DNA of 37,020 nt from Bacteroidia bacterium (GTDB taxonomy: Bacteria; Bacteroidota; Bacteroidia; Flavobacteriales_E; Vicingaceae): the NCBI GenBank assembly GCA_030426475.1, contig JAUHYR010000021.1, forward strand, positions 1 to 37,020, given 5' to 3'. Under the pieces are notes generated by a model. It was not told the origin of the DNA, did not search any database, and saw only the letters and a program-made list of their open reading frames with translations. Position numbers and translations under genes: made by a program. Shown piece by piece: positions 9,141 to 18,093 of this stretch. Position 1 is the stretch's first letter. Each line of letters begins with the position of its first letter.

Positions 9141-9913
9141 TAAAGCCTAGTAATCAAAAAATATAGGGTTAAAGTACCTGATAATATAGAAACTATTGGA
9201 ATTATTTCACTTATTGTTTCTCTAACTACATTTGGAATAGCTTCAACGTAAACTATATCATTTCCCTGCAAAGTTATATCTGCACTTTTATACCCTTCTA
9301 TAGTAGATAAATCAAATAAAAATACTTGAGGATTTTTTGGGTCTCCCCTAATTAACTTAACTCTAAAAGCTTTTCCATTTGGTGAAACGCCTCCAGCAAG
9401 AGCAAGTCCTTCGATTAAAGAAATATTATCATTAGTTAAAGTTACCACCCTAGCCTGTCCATACTGACCTGGAAAAACAGTAACTCTCTTATTTAATATT
9501 GAAATAATAGCATATGGTTTTACATAAAACTTCTCATACATATCTTCTAACTTTTGCTCAGCTTCTCTAATAGTTAAACCATTTAGGTTAACTAATCCAA
9601 CTACAGGCAATTCACAAGTTCCATCTGAATTAACTCTATACTGAACAAAATCCTGAGAACCAGAAGAAGAAGGGTTTGAAGAAGTTAAATCAATCAACTT
9701 AAAACCCTCATTAGCAAATAACTTAATACTTAACCTGTCATTTGGAAGAATTCTATAATCTCCCGATGCAGTGCTATCAGGCGTATCGTAATTATACTTC
9801 TTACCCGTTTTAAACATTACGCTTGGATTGATAGGATTACAAGCATAAAGAGAAATGATTAAACTAAAAAGTAGTAGTTGTTTAACAGTAGATTTCCAGT
9901 CTTTACAAATCAT
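9140..9913 (-). CDS. Wza-type polysaccharide export lipoprotein
   Basis: This 257-residue protein has a lipoprotein signal with lipobox LYAC (Cys25). A Poly_export domain follows (YRILPNDRLSIKLFANEG and YRVNSDGTCELPVVGLVNLNGLTIREAEQ in order), then an SLBB-like domain (VTVFPGQYGQARVVTLTN). A C-terminal hydrophobic segment (about residues 236-254) matches the membrane-spanning end of Wza-like outer-membrane channels. It would form the outer-membrane exit pore that works with the adjacent Wzc-like kinase. It is shorter than E. coli Wza, which is usual for Bacteroidota members. The ATG at 9913 sits 33 bases after the glycosyltransferase stop. Confidence 0.92.
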   Translation of the reverse strand: MICKDWKSTVKQLLLFSLIISLYACNPINPSVMFKTGKKYNYDTPDSTASGDYRILPNDRLSIKLFANEGFKLIDLTSSNPSSSGSQDFVQYRVNSDGTCELPVVGLVNLNGLTIREAEQKLEDMYEKFYVKPYAIISILNKRVTVFPGQYGQARVVTLTNDNISLIEGLALAGGVSPNGKAFRVKLIRGDPKNPQVFLFDLSTIEGYKSADITLQGNDIVYVEAIPNVVRETISEIIPIVSILSGTLTLYFLITRL

Positions 9914-9946
9914 AGTTTGAATTGATTTTAGGCAAATGTATTGATT

Positions 9947-11134
9947 TTATCTCTTATTATTCCCCAATAAACTATAATAAAGCTCCCTAACATCAGAGGC
10001 AAGTCTATTTACAGAAAAACGATTTTGTACAAATTGTTGCCCATCCTGGCCCATTTTATGACGCAATTCTTCTGATTTAATAAGACTTTCCATTGAGTTC
10101 ACAAAATCTTCCTTATCAGATATATTGTGAACAAATGCAGTCTTATTTGACACAACCACATCAGCCACACCGCCAACATTTGTGGTTACAATAGGCTTTC
10201 CGGCTGCTTGAGCTTCAATTAAACTAACCGGAGTACCTTCATTTAAAGAAGTTAAGGCAATAATATCTGAACCAGCTAGTACATATTCCACATTTTTAAT
10301 CCATGAGGTAAAACAAATTGCAGCTTTAGTATTTTTGTTTGTTGAAAATGAAAGGTTATTAGATTGGCAATAATTTATTAATTCACCTTTAGATTCTCCG
10401 TCACCAACTATAAAAAATCTAAGATTACTATATTTTGAAATAAGCTCTTTAGCAATCTCCAGAAAAAATTGATGGTTTTTTATGGGGACAAGCCTACCTA
10501 TAATGGAAATAGCTATTTCATGCTCTTTTATATTATACGTTTCTCTAAACTGATTTCTTAATTCTTCTCGCCTTTGAGAGAATCGCTCTAATTCAAATCC
10601 GAGATTAATTACAGAGAATTTTTCTTTTGGAGCAATTTTAAATTTATCAACTAATTCTTGCTTTTGAAGTTCACTAATTGCAATTATTTTGGACGTTCTT
10701 TTAGCCAAATATCGTTCAAGATTTAAATAAAAGTTAGTCTTTACTTTATTGAAATAGGAGTGAAAAACATGTCCGTGAAATGTATGTACGGTAACAGGCA
10801 CTTTAGAAGAAAACGCAGCATATCTTCCCAGAGCTCCAGCCTTTGATGCGTGTGTATGAACGATGTCCGGCTTAAATTCTTTAATTATCTTTTTTATTTC
10901 TCGGTAAGCGTCCCAATCACTACTGATACTTACTTCACGTTTCATAGCATCTAAAACCCTGGCTTCAATGCCAAGATTATCTAATATGAATGTAGAGTCA
11001 GCTTCACTTTCTTGATGAATCCCTCCAACTAAAAGAGTTTCAAAATCAGGTTTTAGATATTTGGTGAGATAGGCCGCATTGTAAGTAGGACCACCAAGAT
11101 TAAATCGGTTTATGATACGTAATACTTTCGGCAT
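9947..11134 (-). CDS. Family 4 glycosyltransferase (GT-B fold)
   Basis: This 395-residue protein has the two-domain pattern of GT4 enzymes. The N-terminal acceptor half has RFNLGGPTYNAAYLTKYL and HTHASKAGALGRYAA. The C-terminal nucleotide-sugar half has ISIIGRLVPIKNH, FFIVGDGES and the EX7E motif in NEGTPVSLIEAQAAGKP. It transfers a sugar from a nucleotide donor, probably onto a lipid-linked intermediate of the polysaccharide made by this locus. Donor and linkage are not predictable. The start codon directly follows the stop of the phosphoesterase gene (TAAATG), consistent with an operon. Confidence 0.92.
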   Translation of the reverse strand: MPKVLRIINRFNLGGPTYNAAYLTKYLKPDFETLLVGGIHQESEADSTFILDNLGIEARVLDAMKREVSISSDWDAYREIKKIIKEFKPDIVHTHASKAGALGRYAAFSSKVPVTVHTFHGHVFHSYFNKVKTNFYLNLERYLAKRTSKIIAISELQKQELVDKFKIAPKEKFSVINLGFELERFSQRREELRNQFRETYNIKEHEIAISIIGRLVPIKNHQFFLEIAKELISKYSNLRFFIVGDGESKGELINYCQSNNLSFSTNKNTKAAICFTSWIKNVEYVLAGSDIIALTSLNEGTPVSLIEAQAAGKPIVTTNVGGVADVVVSNKTAFVHNISDKEDFVNSMESLIKSEELRHKMGQDGQQFVQNRFSVNRLASDVRELYYSLLGNNKR

Positions 11135-11629
11135 TTATTTTTTTCCTAATTCAACTACTTCTAAATCTTTTATTTCTTCACCATCAATGGTAAATTTAAC
11201 CATTGTTCTTACTTTATGAAAGCCATGTTTTCCGGCTGCTCCCGGATTAATGTGTAAAAGGTTTAGACGTTTATCAAACATGACTTTTAAAATATGAGAA
11301 TGACCGCAAATAAATAATTTTGGAGGATTCTTATAAATTAATTCTCTGATATTTGGTGAATATCTACCGGGATATCCGCCAATATGAGTTATCCAAACAT
11401 CTACCTTTTCGCAAAAAAACCGTTCGTTTAACTTAAATTGCTTTCTAACTTCTCCCCCATCAATATTTCCGTAAACAGCTCTAAGAAGTTGAGTTTCTAC
11501 TATTTTATCTGTTACATCAACATCTCCAATATCTCCGGCATGCCATACCTCATCACAGTCTCTCAGATAATGTAGAATTCTATCATCAATATAACCATGA
11601 GTATCTGACAACAATCCTATTCTGGTCAT
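11135..11629 (-). CDS. YfcE/MJ0936-family metallophosphoesterase
   Basis: This 164-residue protein shows every metal-binding block of the calcineurin-like phosphoesterase fold: SDTHG (residues 8-12), AGDIGD, YGNIDG, THIGG, and CGHSH followed by HINPGAAG. The YfcE subgroup hydrolyses phosphodiesters in a Mn2+-dependent way in vitro; the natural substrate is not known. It is soluble with no signal peptide. The ATG at 11629 overlaps the rhomboid stop by 4 bases (ATGA). Confidence 0.93.
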   Translation of the reverse strand: MTRIGLLSDTHGYIDDRILHYLRDCDEVWHAGDIGDVDVTDKIVETQLLRAVYGNIDGGEVRKQFKLNERFFCEKVDVWITHIGGYPGRYSPNIRELIYKNPPKLFICGHSHILKVMFDKRLNLLHINPGAAGKHGFHKVRTMVKFTIDGEEIKDLEVVELGKK

Positions 11630-12312
11630 TTATCTTCTTCTTTATCTTTTGGAATGAAAGTGTAATTTATGGTTTGTTCATGTTCTTGCCATTCTCTATT
11701 ATCATCAATTTCATCTTCACTCTCCTCTTGCCAATCAAATTTCTTTTGTTGCGGACCTTTTTTTCGGTATATCAAAGCCATTGCCATCCCTGCTAAAAAA
11801 CCGCCCATGTGCCCTTCCCATGAAATTTCTCGCTTCTCTGGAAAAATTCCCCAAACCATACTTCCATAGACAAAAATCACCATAAATGAAATTGCTAATA
11901 GCTGATTTTGTTTTTTTAAAAAACCTGTCAATAATAAAAACCCAAACAATCCGTAAATAACACCACTTAGCCCGATATGATAAGAAGTTCCGCCAAAAAC
12001 CCAAACAAACAAACCAGAAAACAACCAGATAAACAACAAAATTCTAAAACTGATATTTCGATAGAAGTAATAAATAATGGAGAACAATACTAAAAAAGGA
12101 ATGGTATTATTGATTAAGTGATAAAAATCACCGTGAATTAAAGGAGAGGTAATTAAACCTATAAGACCATCTGCCTTTCTTGGGTAAACACCCAAATAAG
12201 CAAAGGAAGTATCATCAAAATATTCAAACAACTTTACACCCCATATCACCAGTAAAATAAGGCCTGGAAATAAAAGACTGTAAAATATTTTTTTCTGTTC
12301 GGTAATTCTCAA
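11626..12312 (-). CDS. Rhomboid-family intramembrane serine protease
   Basis: The 228-residue protein has about six hydrophobic segments and the rhomboid catalytic signature. The serine is in GLSGVIYGL (Ser116), the histidine in WEGHMGGFLAG (His168), and the upstream HLINN block is at about 65-69. It would cleave membrane-embedded substrates, which are unknown here. The C-terminus is a charged cytosolic tail rich in Glu and Asp. The only in-frame start is TTG at 12312; the frame is closed 24 bases further upstream. It is the first gene of the long minus-strand run. Confidence 0.9.
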   Translation of the reverse strand: MRITEQKKIFYSLLFPGLILLVIWGVKLFEYFDDTSFAYLGVYPRKADGLIGLITSPLIHGDFYHLINNTIPFLVLFSIIYYFYRNISFRILLFIWLFSGLFVWVFGGTSYHIGLSGVIYGLFGFLLLTGFLKKQNQLLAISFMVIFVYGSMVWGIFPEKREISWEGHMGGFLAGMAMALIYRKKGPQQKKFDWQEESEDEIDDNREWQEHEQTINYTFIPKDKEEDK

Positions 12313-12356
12313 GTTTAAAAAAGTGTTAATTTGCTTTTAGGATATAAATTTTGCTT

Positions 12357-12364
12357 TATATTTG
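12357..12364 (+). promoter_or_regulatory. Bacteroidota -7 box TATATTTG for the 12370 gene (leaderless)
   Basis: TATATTTG matches the TAnnTTTG consensus. A TTTG lies at 12330-12333, 23 bases upstream, which is slightly long. The start codon A is six bases after the final G, where transcription should begin, so the mRNA is predicted to have no leader. Confidence 0.55.
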
Positions 12365-12369
12365 TGATT

Positions 12370-12579
12370 ATGAAAAAGTTAATAGCTATACCCCTTTTTG
12401 GATTTTGTTTTTTATGCTTAAATGTAAGCATCTCTGCAAATATAGTGAACATTATCCCTTTTACCCCTTCAACAATTATACAGAATGATACCACTAAAAG
12501 GGTAAATTATAGTTTAATTAACTTTCAATTACAACTTCAGACTCCAAGAGACACTACAAGAGGAAGTCAAAAACGCTAA
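12370..12579 (+). CDS. Small secreted protein of unknown function
   Basis: This 69-residue product starts at ATG 12370 with a Sec signal ([20 protein letters not shown], cleavage likely near SISA). The mature part is about 45 residues, polar, and rich in Thr, Asn and Gln ([23 protein letters not shown]). No family is recognised. An open frame begins at 12331, but that codon lies upstream of the promoter box at 12357-12364 and cannot be in the transcript. It ends just before the convergent TerB/DnaJ gene (overlap of 4 bases at the stops). Confidence 0.55.
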   Translation: MKKLIAIPLFGFCFLCLNVSISANIVNIIPFTPSTIIQNDTTKRVNYSLINFQLQLQTPRDTTRGSQKR

Positions 12580-13304
12580 CTAAAACCTCTCTTTTTCTTA
12601 ATGTTTTCATAAGCTTGTTGCAAAGATTGAAATTTTTCTTTTGCAGCTTTTTGTATCGCCTCTCCGGCATCAGCCACCCTATCAGGATGATATTTCATTG
12701 CCATTTTCTTATAGGCTTTCTTTATTTCTTCATCTGTAGCATTTTCATCTACTTCTAAAATTTTATAATCCGCTGCTCCACCTTTAACAAACATCGCTTT
12801 TATCGACTCATAATCATATTGATTAATTCCCAAATAATTGGAAATAATATGTATTTGGTCTTCTTCAGACTGATCCACTCTTCCGTCAGCTTGAGCCAAG
12901 CCAAATAGCAAATGAAGCATCTCCAATCTTGAAGCATGAGGTAAAAAATGTTTTATCTGAAGACAAACATCTCTAACAGGAATATCCTTTTTTAGTATGT
13001 CTCTAAAAGCTAATAATTGTTCTTTGGCTTCCCTTTCTCCATATTGCCGAACTAAAAAGCGTTTCACATAATCCAACTCCGAATTTAAAAGCTTTTTATC
13101 TGCTTTCATTACAACAGCCATCAGTACTAGTAAACTTATTTTAAAATCTGATGGAGTTGAACGAATGGATTGAGGCCCCTTTTGATAAACCACATCATAA
13201 CTTGCCCCATCAATTAATGAGCCAATACCAAAACCTATTAATGCACCTATAGGTCCGCCAAAAGCCCAACCAAGTCCACCTCCAATCCATTTTCCAAACT
13301 TCAT
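12576..13304 (-). CDS. TerB-like and DnaJ-domain protein (DjlA-like)
   Basis: The 242-residue product starts at ATG 13304. It has an N-terminal glycine-rich hydrophobic segment ([20 protein letters not shown]) that may enter the membrane, and a central TerB-type helical domain ([34 protein letters not shown]). A C-terminal J domain carries the HPD tripeptide ([11 protein letters not shown]). This order matches DjlA, a membrane-tethered co-chaperone that stimulates DnaK. The open frame extends 10 codons further (13334), but the first codons overlap the CAAAATTA box (TAATTTTG on the minus strand), so 13304 is preferred. Confidence 0.88.
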   Translation of the reverse strand: MKFGKWIGGGLGWAFGGPIGALIGFGIGSLIDGASYDVVYQKGPQSIRSTPSDFKISLLVLMAVVMKADKKLLNSELDYVKRFLVRQYGEREAKEQLLAFRDILKKDIPVRDVCLQIKHFLPHASRLEMLHLLFGLAQADGRVDQSEEDQIHIISNYLGINQYDYESIKAMFVKGGAADYKILEVDENATDEEIKKAYKKMAMKYHPDRVADAGEAIQKAAKEKFQSLQQAYENIKKKRGFS

Positions 13305-13322
13305 GTAATTATTTTTTTTTTG

Positions 13323-13330
13323 CAAAATTA
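13323..13330 (-). promoter_or_regulatory. -7 box TAATTTTG for the TerB/DnaJ gene
   Basis: On the minus strand TAATTTTG matches TAnnTTTG, with transcription expected near 13317 and a 13-base leader. The palindrome GCATTAATGC directly upstream (13331-13340) could be an operator; that is only a suggestion. Confidence 0.45.
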
Positions 13331-13431
13331 GCATTAATGCACTCTACTAAAAGCCCTTTGTGTTAAAGAATGTGAAAACAACATCATGAAAGTTATTTAG
13401 TTAATTTATAAATAACTAATTTTTAAAAATT

Positions 13432-13465
13432 GGATTTGAACTTTAGTTAAATTAATTCATATTTG
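13432..13465 (+). promoter_or_regulatory. Promoter TTTG-N19-CATATTTG for the 13471 gene (leaderless)
   Basis: A TTTG is followed after about 19 bases by CATATTTG (13458-13465), one mismatch from TAnnTTTG. The GTG start at 13471 is six bases after the last G, the same spacing as at 12370 and 26678, so the transcript should start at or next to the start codon. Confidence 0.55.
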
Positions 13466-13470
13466 CATTG

Positions 13471-13896
13471 GTGTCTGAATTTAAAACATATGATATTGTT
13501 CCCCCTAGAATAAAAAGTGGAAATACCTACCACTTTACTACCAGTAGTGGTATTCTTTATGAAGTTAGGTTTGGAAGAAAGCAAGATGACATTCTTTCCG
13601 TAAACATTGTTTTTGGTGTACTAAATGAAGAATTTGACGGTGAAGAATATTCCATGACCAATAAAGGGGAAGTTTTTAGAGTAATGACCACTATTGTCAA
13701 AATCATTAGAACTTTTATTGCCGAACACCCTAACACTCACCAGTATGAGTTTACCGGTGAATTCAGAGAAAACGAAAACCCAAGTGATATTTCTCTCCGC
13801 TCTAAAATATACTTGCGCTACATCAAAGACATTTTTGATGATACCTGGACTACCAAAGTAAAAGGAAATACCGTTACCATTAATAAGAAAAAGTAA
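13471..13896 (+). CDS. Conserved-looking hypothetical protein, 141 residues
   Basis: The product is soluble, has no signal peptide, and mixes beta-strand-like segments (YHFTTSSGILYEVRFG, ILSVNIVFGVL) with a helix (VFRVMTTIVKIIRTFI) and a basic tail. It recalls small Bacteroidota proteins with a TNKGEVFRVM-like block, but I cannot name the family with confidence. GTG at 13471 is chosen over TTG at 13468 because the promoter spacing puts transcription start at 13471. It lies just upstream of the sigma factor gene in the same direction, about 125 bases apart. Confidence 0.72.
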   Translation: MSEFKTYDIVPPRIKSGNTYHFTTSSGILYEVRFGRKQDDILSVNIVFGVLNEEFDGEEYSMTNKGEVFRVMTTIVKIIRTFIAEHPNTHQYEFTGEFRENENPSDISLRSKIYLRYIKDIFDDTWTTKVKGNTVTINKKK

Positions 13897-14021
13897 CCTT
13901 TCCTTGTTCGAAACAATCCGTTTCTTGAACAAATACGTATATTTTCTAACAATGTGAAACTTTTAAGGCAAAATTTACGTCTAGTAGTTGAACATTGATT
14001 TATAAAAATAATTCAATCATT

Positions 14022-14885
14022 ATGAGACAGTTAAAAATAACACAACAGATTACTAAAAGAGAAAGTAAATCTCTTGAAAAATACTTACAAGAGGTTTCGA
14101 AGCAGGAGATGATTGATGCTCAAGAAGAAGTTAGGCTAGCTGAAAGGATTAAACAAGGTGATGAAGAAGCGCTTAACAAATTAGTTAGAGCAAACTTAAG
14201 ATTTGTGATTAGTGTGGCTAAACAATACCAAAACACAGGTTTAACACTTGAGGATCTAATTAATGAAGGAAATTTAGGCTTAATTGAAGCTGCTAAACGT
14301 TACGACCACACCAAAGGTTTTAAATTTATCTCCTATGCCGTATGGTGGATTAGACAATCTATTCTTAAAGCAGCTGCTGACAATTCAAGAACCATTCGTT
14401 TACCTCACAACAGGTTGGGTGAAATTCAAAAGCTGAACAAAATGACGCTTGAATTCACACAAAAGAACGAAAGAGAGCCAACGACTGAAGAGCTAAGCAA
14501 AATTGCTGAAATGGATCAGAAAAAAGTAGAAACATTGCTTAAAATATCAAAAAAACATGTGTCTATTGATGCTCCGGTAAGCACCGATGACGAATCAAGC
14601 AGCTTAGTATCTATATTAGAAAATAAAGACATCGACTCTCCTACAGACAATTTAATTAAAGAATCACTTAAAAGCGAATTAGAAAATAGCCTTGGAAAGT
14701 TAAAAGGAATTGAAGGAGAAGTGATTAAGTTATTCTACGGAATTGGCAGAAAAACTGAGATGAGCCTTGAAGAAATAGGCAATAACTTTGGCTTAACAAG
14801 AGAACGAATAAGACAAATTAAAGAAAGAGGTCTCAGAAAGCTGAGAAGAATTTCCACTTCTAAAGAATTACAGGCATACTTATAA
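14022..14885 (+). CDS. rpoD: Primary sigma factor RpoD (sigma-70 family)
   Basis: The 287-residue product is the short form of the housekeeping sigma factor typical of Bacteroidota, without the long region 1.1 of E. coli RpoD. It starts MRQLKITQQITKRESKSL. Region 2 is complete (LVRANLRFVISVAKQYQ, LIDLINEGNLG-like LTLEDLINEGNLG, FKFISYAVWWIRQSI, NSRTIRLPHNR), followed by region 3 and region 4 with LEEIGNNFGLTRERIRQIKERGLRKLR. It directs transcription from the TAnnTTTG promoters seen in this window. ATG 14022 is the family start; the open frame reaches a TTG at 13995 that adds nine atypical residues. Confidence 0.96.
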   Translation: MRQLKITQQITKRESKSLEKYLQEVSKQEMIDAQEEVRLAERIKQGDEEALNKLVRANLRFVISVAKQYQNTGLTLEDLINEGNLGLIEAAKRYDHTKGFKFISYAVWWIRQSILKAAADNSRTIRLPHNRLGEIQKLNKMTLEFTQKNEREPTTEELSKIAEMDQKKVETLLKISKKHVSIDAPVSTDDESSSLVSILENKDIDSPTDNLIKESLKSELENSLGKLKGIEGEVIKLFYGIGRKTEMSLEEIGNNFGLTRERIRQIKERGLRKLRRISTSKELQAYL

Positions 14886-14913
14886 TACCCTTTTCATATT
14901 TTAGTGTTAGTTT

Positions 14914-14933
14914 ATGGGAGCTCGAGAGGGCTC
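14914..14933 (+). terminator. Hairpin after rpoD, weak terminator candidate
   Basis: GGAGC and GCTCC form a short GC-rich stem around an 8-base loop about 30 bases after the rpoD stop. Only a short mixed T/C run follows, so it may be a weak or factor-assisted terminator. Confidence 0.35.
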
Positions 14934-14975
14934 CTTCTCACTTTATAGAACTTCTATTTTAAACAATAGCAAAGC

Positions 14976-15005
14976 TTTGTAGTTTAACGGAAGGTAGTAC
15001 TTTTG
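14976..15005 (+). promoter_or_regulatory. Promoter TTTG-N18-TACTTTTG for the DUF5916 gene
   Basis: TTTG at 14976-14979 and TACTTTTG at 14998-15005 fit the Bacteroidota promoter pattern closely. The ATG at 15015 is ten bases after the final G, giving a leader of only a few bases. The box overlaps the TTG at 15003, which rules that codon out as the start. Confidence 0.65.
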
Positions 15006-15014
15006 CAAACCTAC

Positions 15015-17249
15015 ATGAAAACCAAATTATTCATAGTTCTATTTATACTTTGTTTTTGGAATGGTTTTACCCAAGAAAACGATACTTACTACATTAATAA
15101 AACTGACTCAAAAATAGAATTAGACGGTATTTTGGATGAAGAAGCATGGAAAAACTGCCAAGTACTTTCCAATTTCGTTCAACAACTGCCTTATGATACT
15201 TCACTTGCACAAACAAAAACGGAAGTATTACTTACCTACTCTGATGCGGGACTTTACGTTGCTGTTATTTGCTATGATAATCATCCTGATAAAAGCTATA
15301 CTATACAATCTTTAAAAAGAGATTTCTCTTTTCCTGCCTCCGATGCCTTTCAGTTTAGTATAGACCCTTATGGCGATTTAACCAACGGCTTTGCATTTGG
15401 CATAAACCCTTATGGCGTTCAACGAGAAGGAATGTTAAGTGGTGGTGGTAGCTTTGGAGTAAGCACCGATTGGGATTGCAAATGGTATTCAAAAGCTAAA
15501 ATATTAGAAGGTAAGTGGCAAGCAGAAATGTTTATTCCATTTAAGTCCATTCGTTTTAAAGAAGGAGTATGCGGCTGGAAAATGAACTTTGCAAGGAACA
15601 ACTACAAAATCAACGAAACATCCGTCTGGAGTCCTGTACCCAGAAACTTTAACGTTGCCGCATTAGCCTTTTGTGGCGATTTAAAATGGGATGAAGAAGT
15701 AAATAAATCAGGAACAAATATTTCTATCATTCCTTACGTAAGTGGCAGAGTTACGGAAGACTTCTCAGACCCGGAAGGCACACAATACAAAGCAAACGGT
15801 GGTTTTGATGCCAAAATAGGCATTACTTCATCTCTTAATTTAGATTTAACCGTAAACCCTGACTTTAGCCAGGTAGAAGTGGATAATCAGGTAACCAACA
15901 TAAGCCGGTTTAGTTTATTCTTTCCTGAAAAGAGGCAATTCTTTATTGAAAACTCTGACCTTTTTGGAAACATGGGATTTCGTAAAATACGTCCCTTTTT
16001 CTCAAGGCGAATTGGTATTGCATTTAATCCCACAACAGGAATTTACGAGCAACAACCCATACTAGGTGGTGCCAGACTGAGTGGCAAGCTTAATAAAGAT
16101 TGGCGATTAGGAGCTTTAAATATGACTACGCCTTTTAACAGAAGTATTTCACAACCTACCCAAAACTATTCGGTACTGGTATTGCAAAGGCAAGTACTTA
16201 CTAATTCAAACATTACTGCTTTTGTAGTTAATCGACAAGCTTTGAGTACTGACAGCACAGGTGATTTTTACTATCACCCCAGTAATTTTAACAGAGTAGT
16301 TGGTGCTGACTTTAACTACGCCAGTAAAGACAATAAATTTATCGGTAAAGCATTTATTCATCAATCTATTGATGCTAAAAACCCGGGAAGACAAGGTACC
16401 AACGCTACTTTTTTCTTGTATAATAGTCAAAAATGGCGGTTAATGTGGAATCATGAGTACATTGGCAGAAACTACAATGCCGAAGTAGGATTTGTTCCCA
16501 GACTGGGAGTTTACCGACTTGAACCTGAGATTGTATACCGCATCTATCCTACTTCTAAAAAGATAATATCACACATTTTTAGTTTATATGAAGATGCTTA
16601 TTTCAGTGATACTTTTAACTTAATTGATGCTTATACACAGCTTAGCTACAATATTAATTTCTTCAATACCTCTTCTATTGAAGTACAAGCAAAAAACATT
16701 TACACACTTTTACGATTTGACTTTGACCCATCCGGAAAAGACAGCGTTAGGCTAATGACAGGTACCGATTACAATAACTACCAATTCTCATTTTGGTATG
16801 GCTCTGACCAGAGGAAGAAATTTACTTACAGTCTGTATGCTGAAGGAGGGAGCTATTTCAATGGAGAAATATATAGGGTAAATCCGGCACTTTCATACCG
16901 ATTTCAACCCTATGGCTCTTTTGGGTTAGCACTTGACCAAACAGAAATACGACTGCCCGACCCTTATTTGGATGCCAGTTGGACGGTTTTCGGACCAAAA
17001 ATGGAGTTAACCGTTACCAGCAAGCTATTTTTCAATCTCTTTTTACAGTACAACTCTCAGGCAAACAATCTCAACCTAAACAGTCGCCTGCAATGGCGAT
17101 TTGCTCCTTTAAGTGATTTATTTATTGTGTACACCGATAACTACTATGCTCAATCTGACTTTCAATCCTTAAGTAATCCTGACTTTATGATTAACGGAAA
17201 GAAAAACAGAGCGCTTGTTTTAAAACTGGTGTATTGGTTTAGCGTTTAA
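15015..17249 (+). CDS. DUF5916 outer-membrane protein with CBM9-like domain
   Basis: The 744-residue product has a signal peptide (MKTKLFIVLFILCFWNGFTQ). An N-terminal carbohydrate-binding family 9-like domain (about residues 25-210) follows, with IELDGILDEEAWKNC, EVLLTYSDAGLYVAVICYDN and WQAEMFIPFKSIRF. The remaining 500 residues form the DUF5916 part: LDLTVNPDFSQVEVDNQVTN, SLFFPEKRQFFIENSDLF, and alternating strands ending in LKLVYWFSV with a terminal aromatic pattern of outer-membrane barrels. Members are common in Bacteroidota and are often linked to glycan or peptide handling, but no reaction is established. The length is normal for the family. Confidence 0.9.
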   Translation: MKTKLFIVLFILCFWNGFTQENDTYYINKTDSKIELDGILDEEAWKNCQVLSNFVQQLPYDTSLAQTKTEVLLTYSDAGLYVAVICYDNHPDKSYTIQSLKRDFSFPASDAFQFSIDPYGDLTNGFAFGINPYGVQREGMLSGGGSFGVSTDWDCKWYSKAKILEGKWQAEMFIPFKSIRFKEGVCGWKMNFARNNYKINETSVWSPVPRNFNVAALAFCGDLKWDEEVNKSGTNISIIPYVSGRVTEDFSDPEGTQYKANGGFDAKIGITSSLNLDLTVNPDFSQVEVDNQVTNISRFSLFFPEKRQFFIENSDLFGNMGFRKIRPFFSRRIGIAFNPTTGIYEQQPILGGARLSGKLNKDWRLGALNMTTPFNRSISQPTQNYSVLVLQRQVLTNSNITAFVVNRQALSTDSTGDFYYHPSNFNRVVGADFNYASKDNKFIGKAFIHQSIDAKNPGRQGTNATFFLYNSQKWRLMWNHEYIGRNYNAEVGFVPRLGVYRLEPEIVYRIYPTSKKIISHIFSLYEDAYFSDTFNLIDAYTQLSYNINFFNTSSIEVQAKNIYTLLRFDFDPSGKDSVRLMTGTDYNNYQFSFWYGSDQRKKFTYSLYAEGGSYFNGEIYRVNPALSYRFQPYGSFGLALDQTEIRLPDPYLDASWTVFGPKMELTVTSKLFFNLFLQYNSQANNLNLNSRLQWRFAPLSDLFIVYTDNYYAQSDFQSLSNPDFMINGKKNRALVLKLVYWFSV

Positions 17250-17334
17250 GGTAAACGAAGTTTTTAATGTTGTGTTTAAAATTTATCTTTAGCTATTCTA
17301 TTCAATGATTAATATATAAAACTGATAGTTTCCG

Positions 17335-18093
17335 GTGATAAAAATTGGCATCATAGGTTCGGGTAATGTGGCTTCACACTTGGCAAATAGCTTAAACAAA
17401 AAAGCCAATGTGGTGGGCATTTATAGTAAAACCAAAGCAAACGCTACTACTCTCGCTAAAAAAGTAAAAAGCAAGTCGGTTTCATTAAGTGAGCTAGAGG
17501 CAAATGCTGAACTCATTATCATTGCCGTTAATGACGACCAGATAGAAAAAGTAGCCAAGCAACTGAAATCAAGTAAAAAGTTAATCGTTCATACATCCGG
17601 TAGCGTAAGCAGTGAAGTATTAAAGAAATCAGGAATAAGCAACTACGGAGTATTTTATCCATTGCAAACCTTTTCAAAGAACAAAAAGGTAGATTTTAGC
17701 AATATTCCCATTTGTGTGTATAGTCCTAATAAAAAATCGTTGAGTGTGTTAAAAAAAATAGCTTCTACCCTATCCGGCAATGTAAATGTAATTGATGACG
17801 AGCAGCGCAAGATTATTCACTTAGCCGCTGTGTTTGCCTGCAACTTTAGCAACCACATGTATGCTATTGCCGATGACATTCTCAAAGAAAACAAGCTCTC
17901 GCTTGACCTTTTAAAACCCCTGATTGCAGAAACTGCCAATAAAATACAACGTATAACACCCAAAGAAGCACAAACCGGGCCTGCTAAACGAAAAGACAAC
18001 AATACCCTAAAAAAACAACTGAAAATGCTGGAAGACAATGCCGATTGGCAAAAAATATATAAACTTGTCACCCAAAATATACAGAAGCAATAA
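17335..18093 (+). CDS. Rossmann-like / DUF2520 domain protein
   Basis: The 252-residue product starts at GTG 17335 with a dinucleotide-binding motif (IKIGIIGSGNVASHLANSL). It continues as a two-domain protein like the ProC/F420-dependent NADP reductase fold. The later part (VDFSNIPICVYSPNKKSL, HLAAVFACNFSNHMYAIADDIL, GPAKRKDNN) matches the DUF2520 family. The reaction is unknown; an NAD(P)-dependent oxidoreductase is a fair guess. The stop TAA is followed at once by the TTG start of the kdsC-like gene, so the two are probably co-transcribed and coupled. Confidence 0.88.
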   Translation: MIKIGIIGSGNVASHLANSLNKKANVVGIYSKTKANATTLAKKVKSKSVSLSELEANAELIIIAVNDDQIEKVAKQLKSSKKLIVHTSGSVSSEVLKKSGISNYGVFYPLQTFSKNKKVDFSNIPICVYSPNKKSLSVLKKIASTLSGNVNVIDDEQRKIIHLAAVFACNFSNHMYAIADDILKENKLSLDLLKPLIAETANKIQRITPKEAQTGPAKRKDNNTLKKQLKMLEDNADWQKIYKLVTQNIQKQ

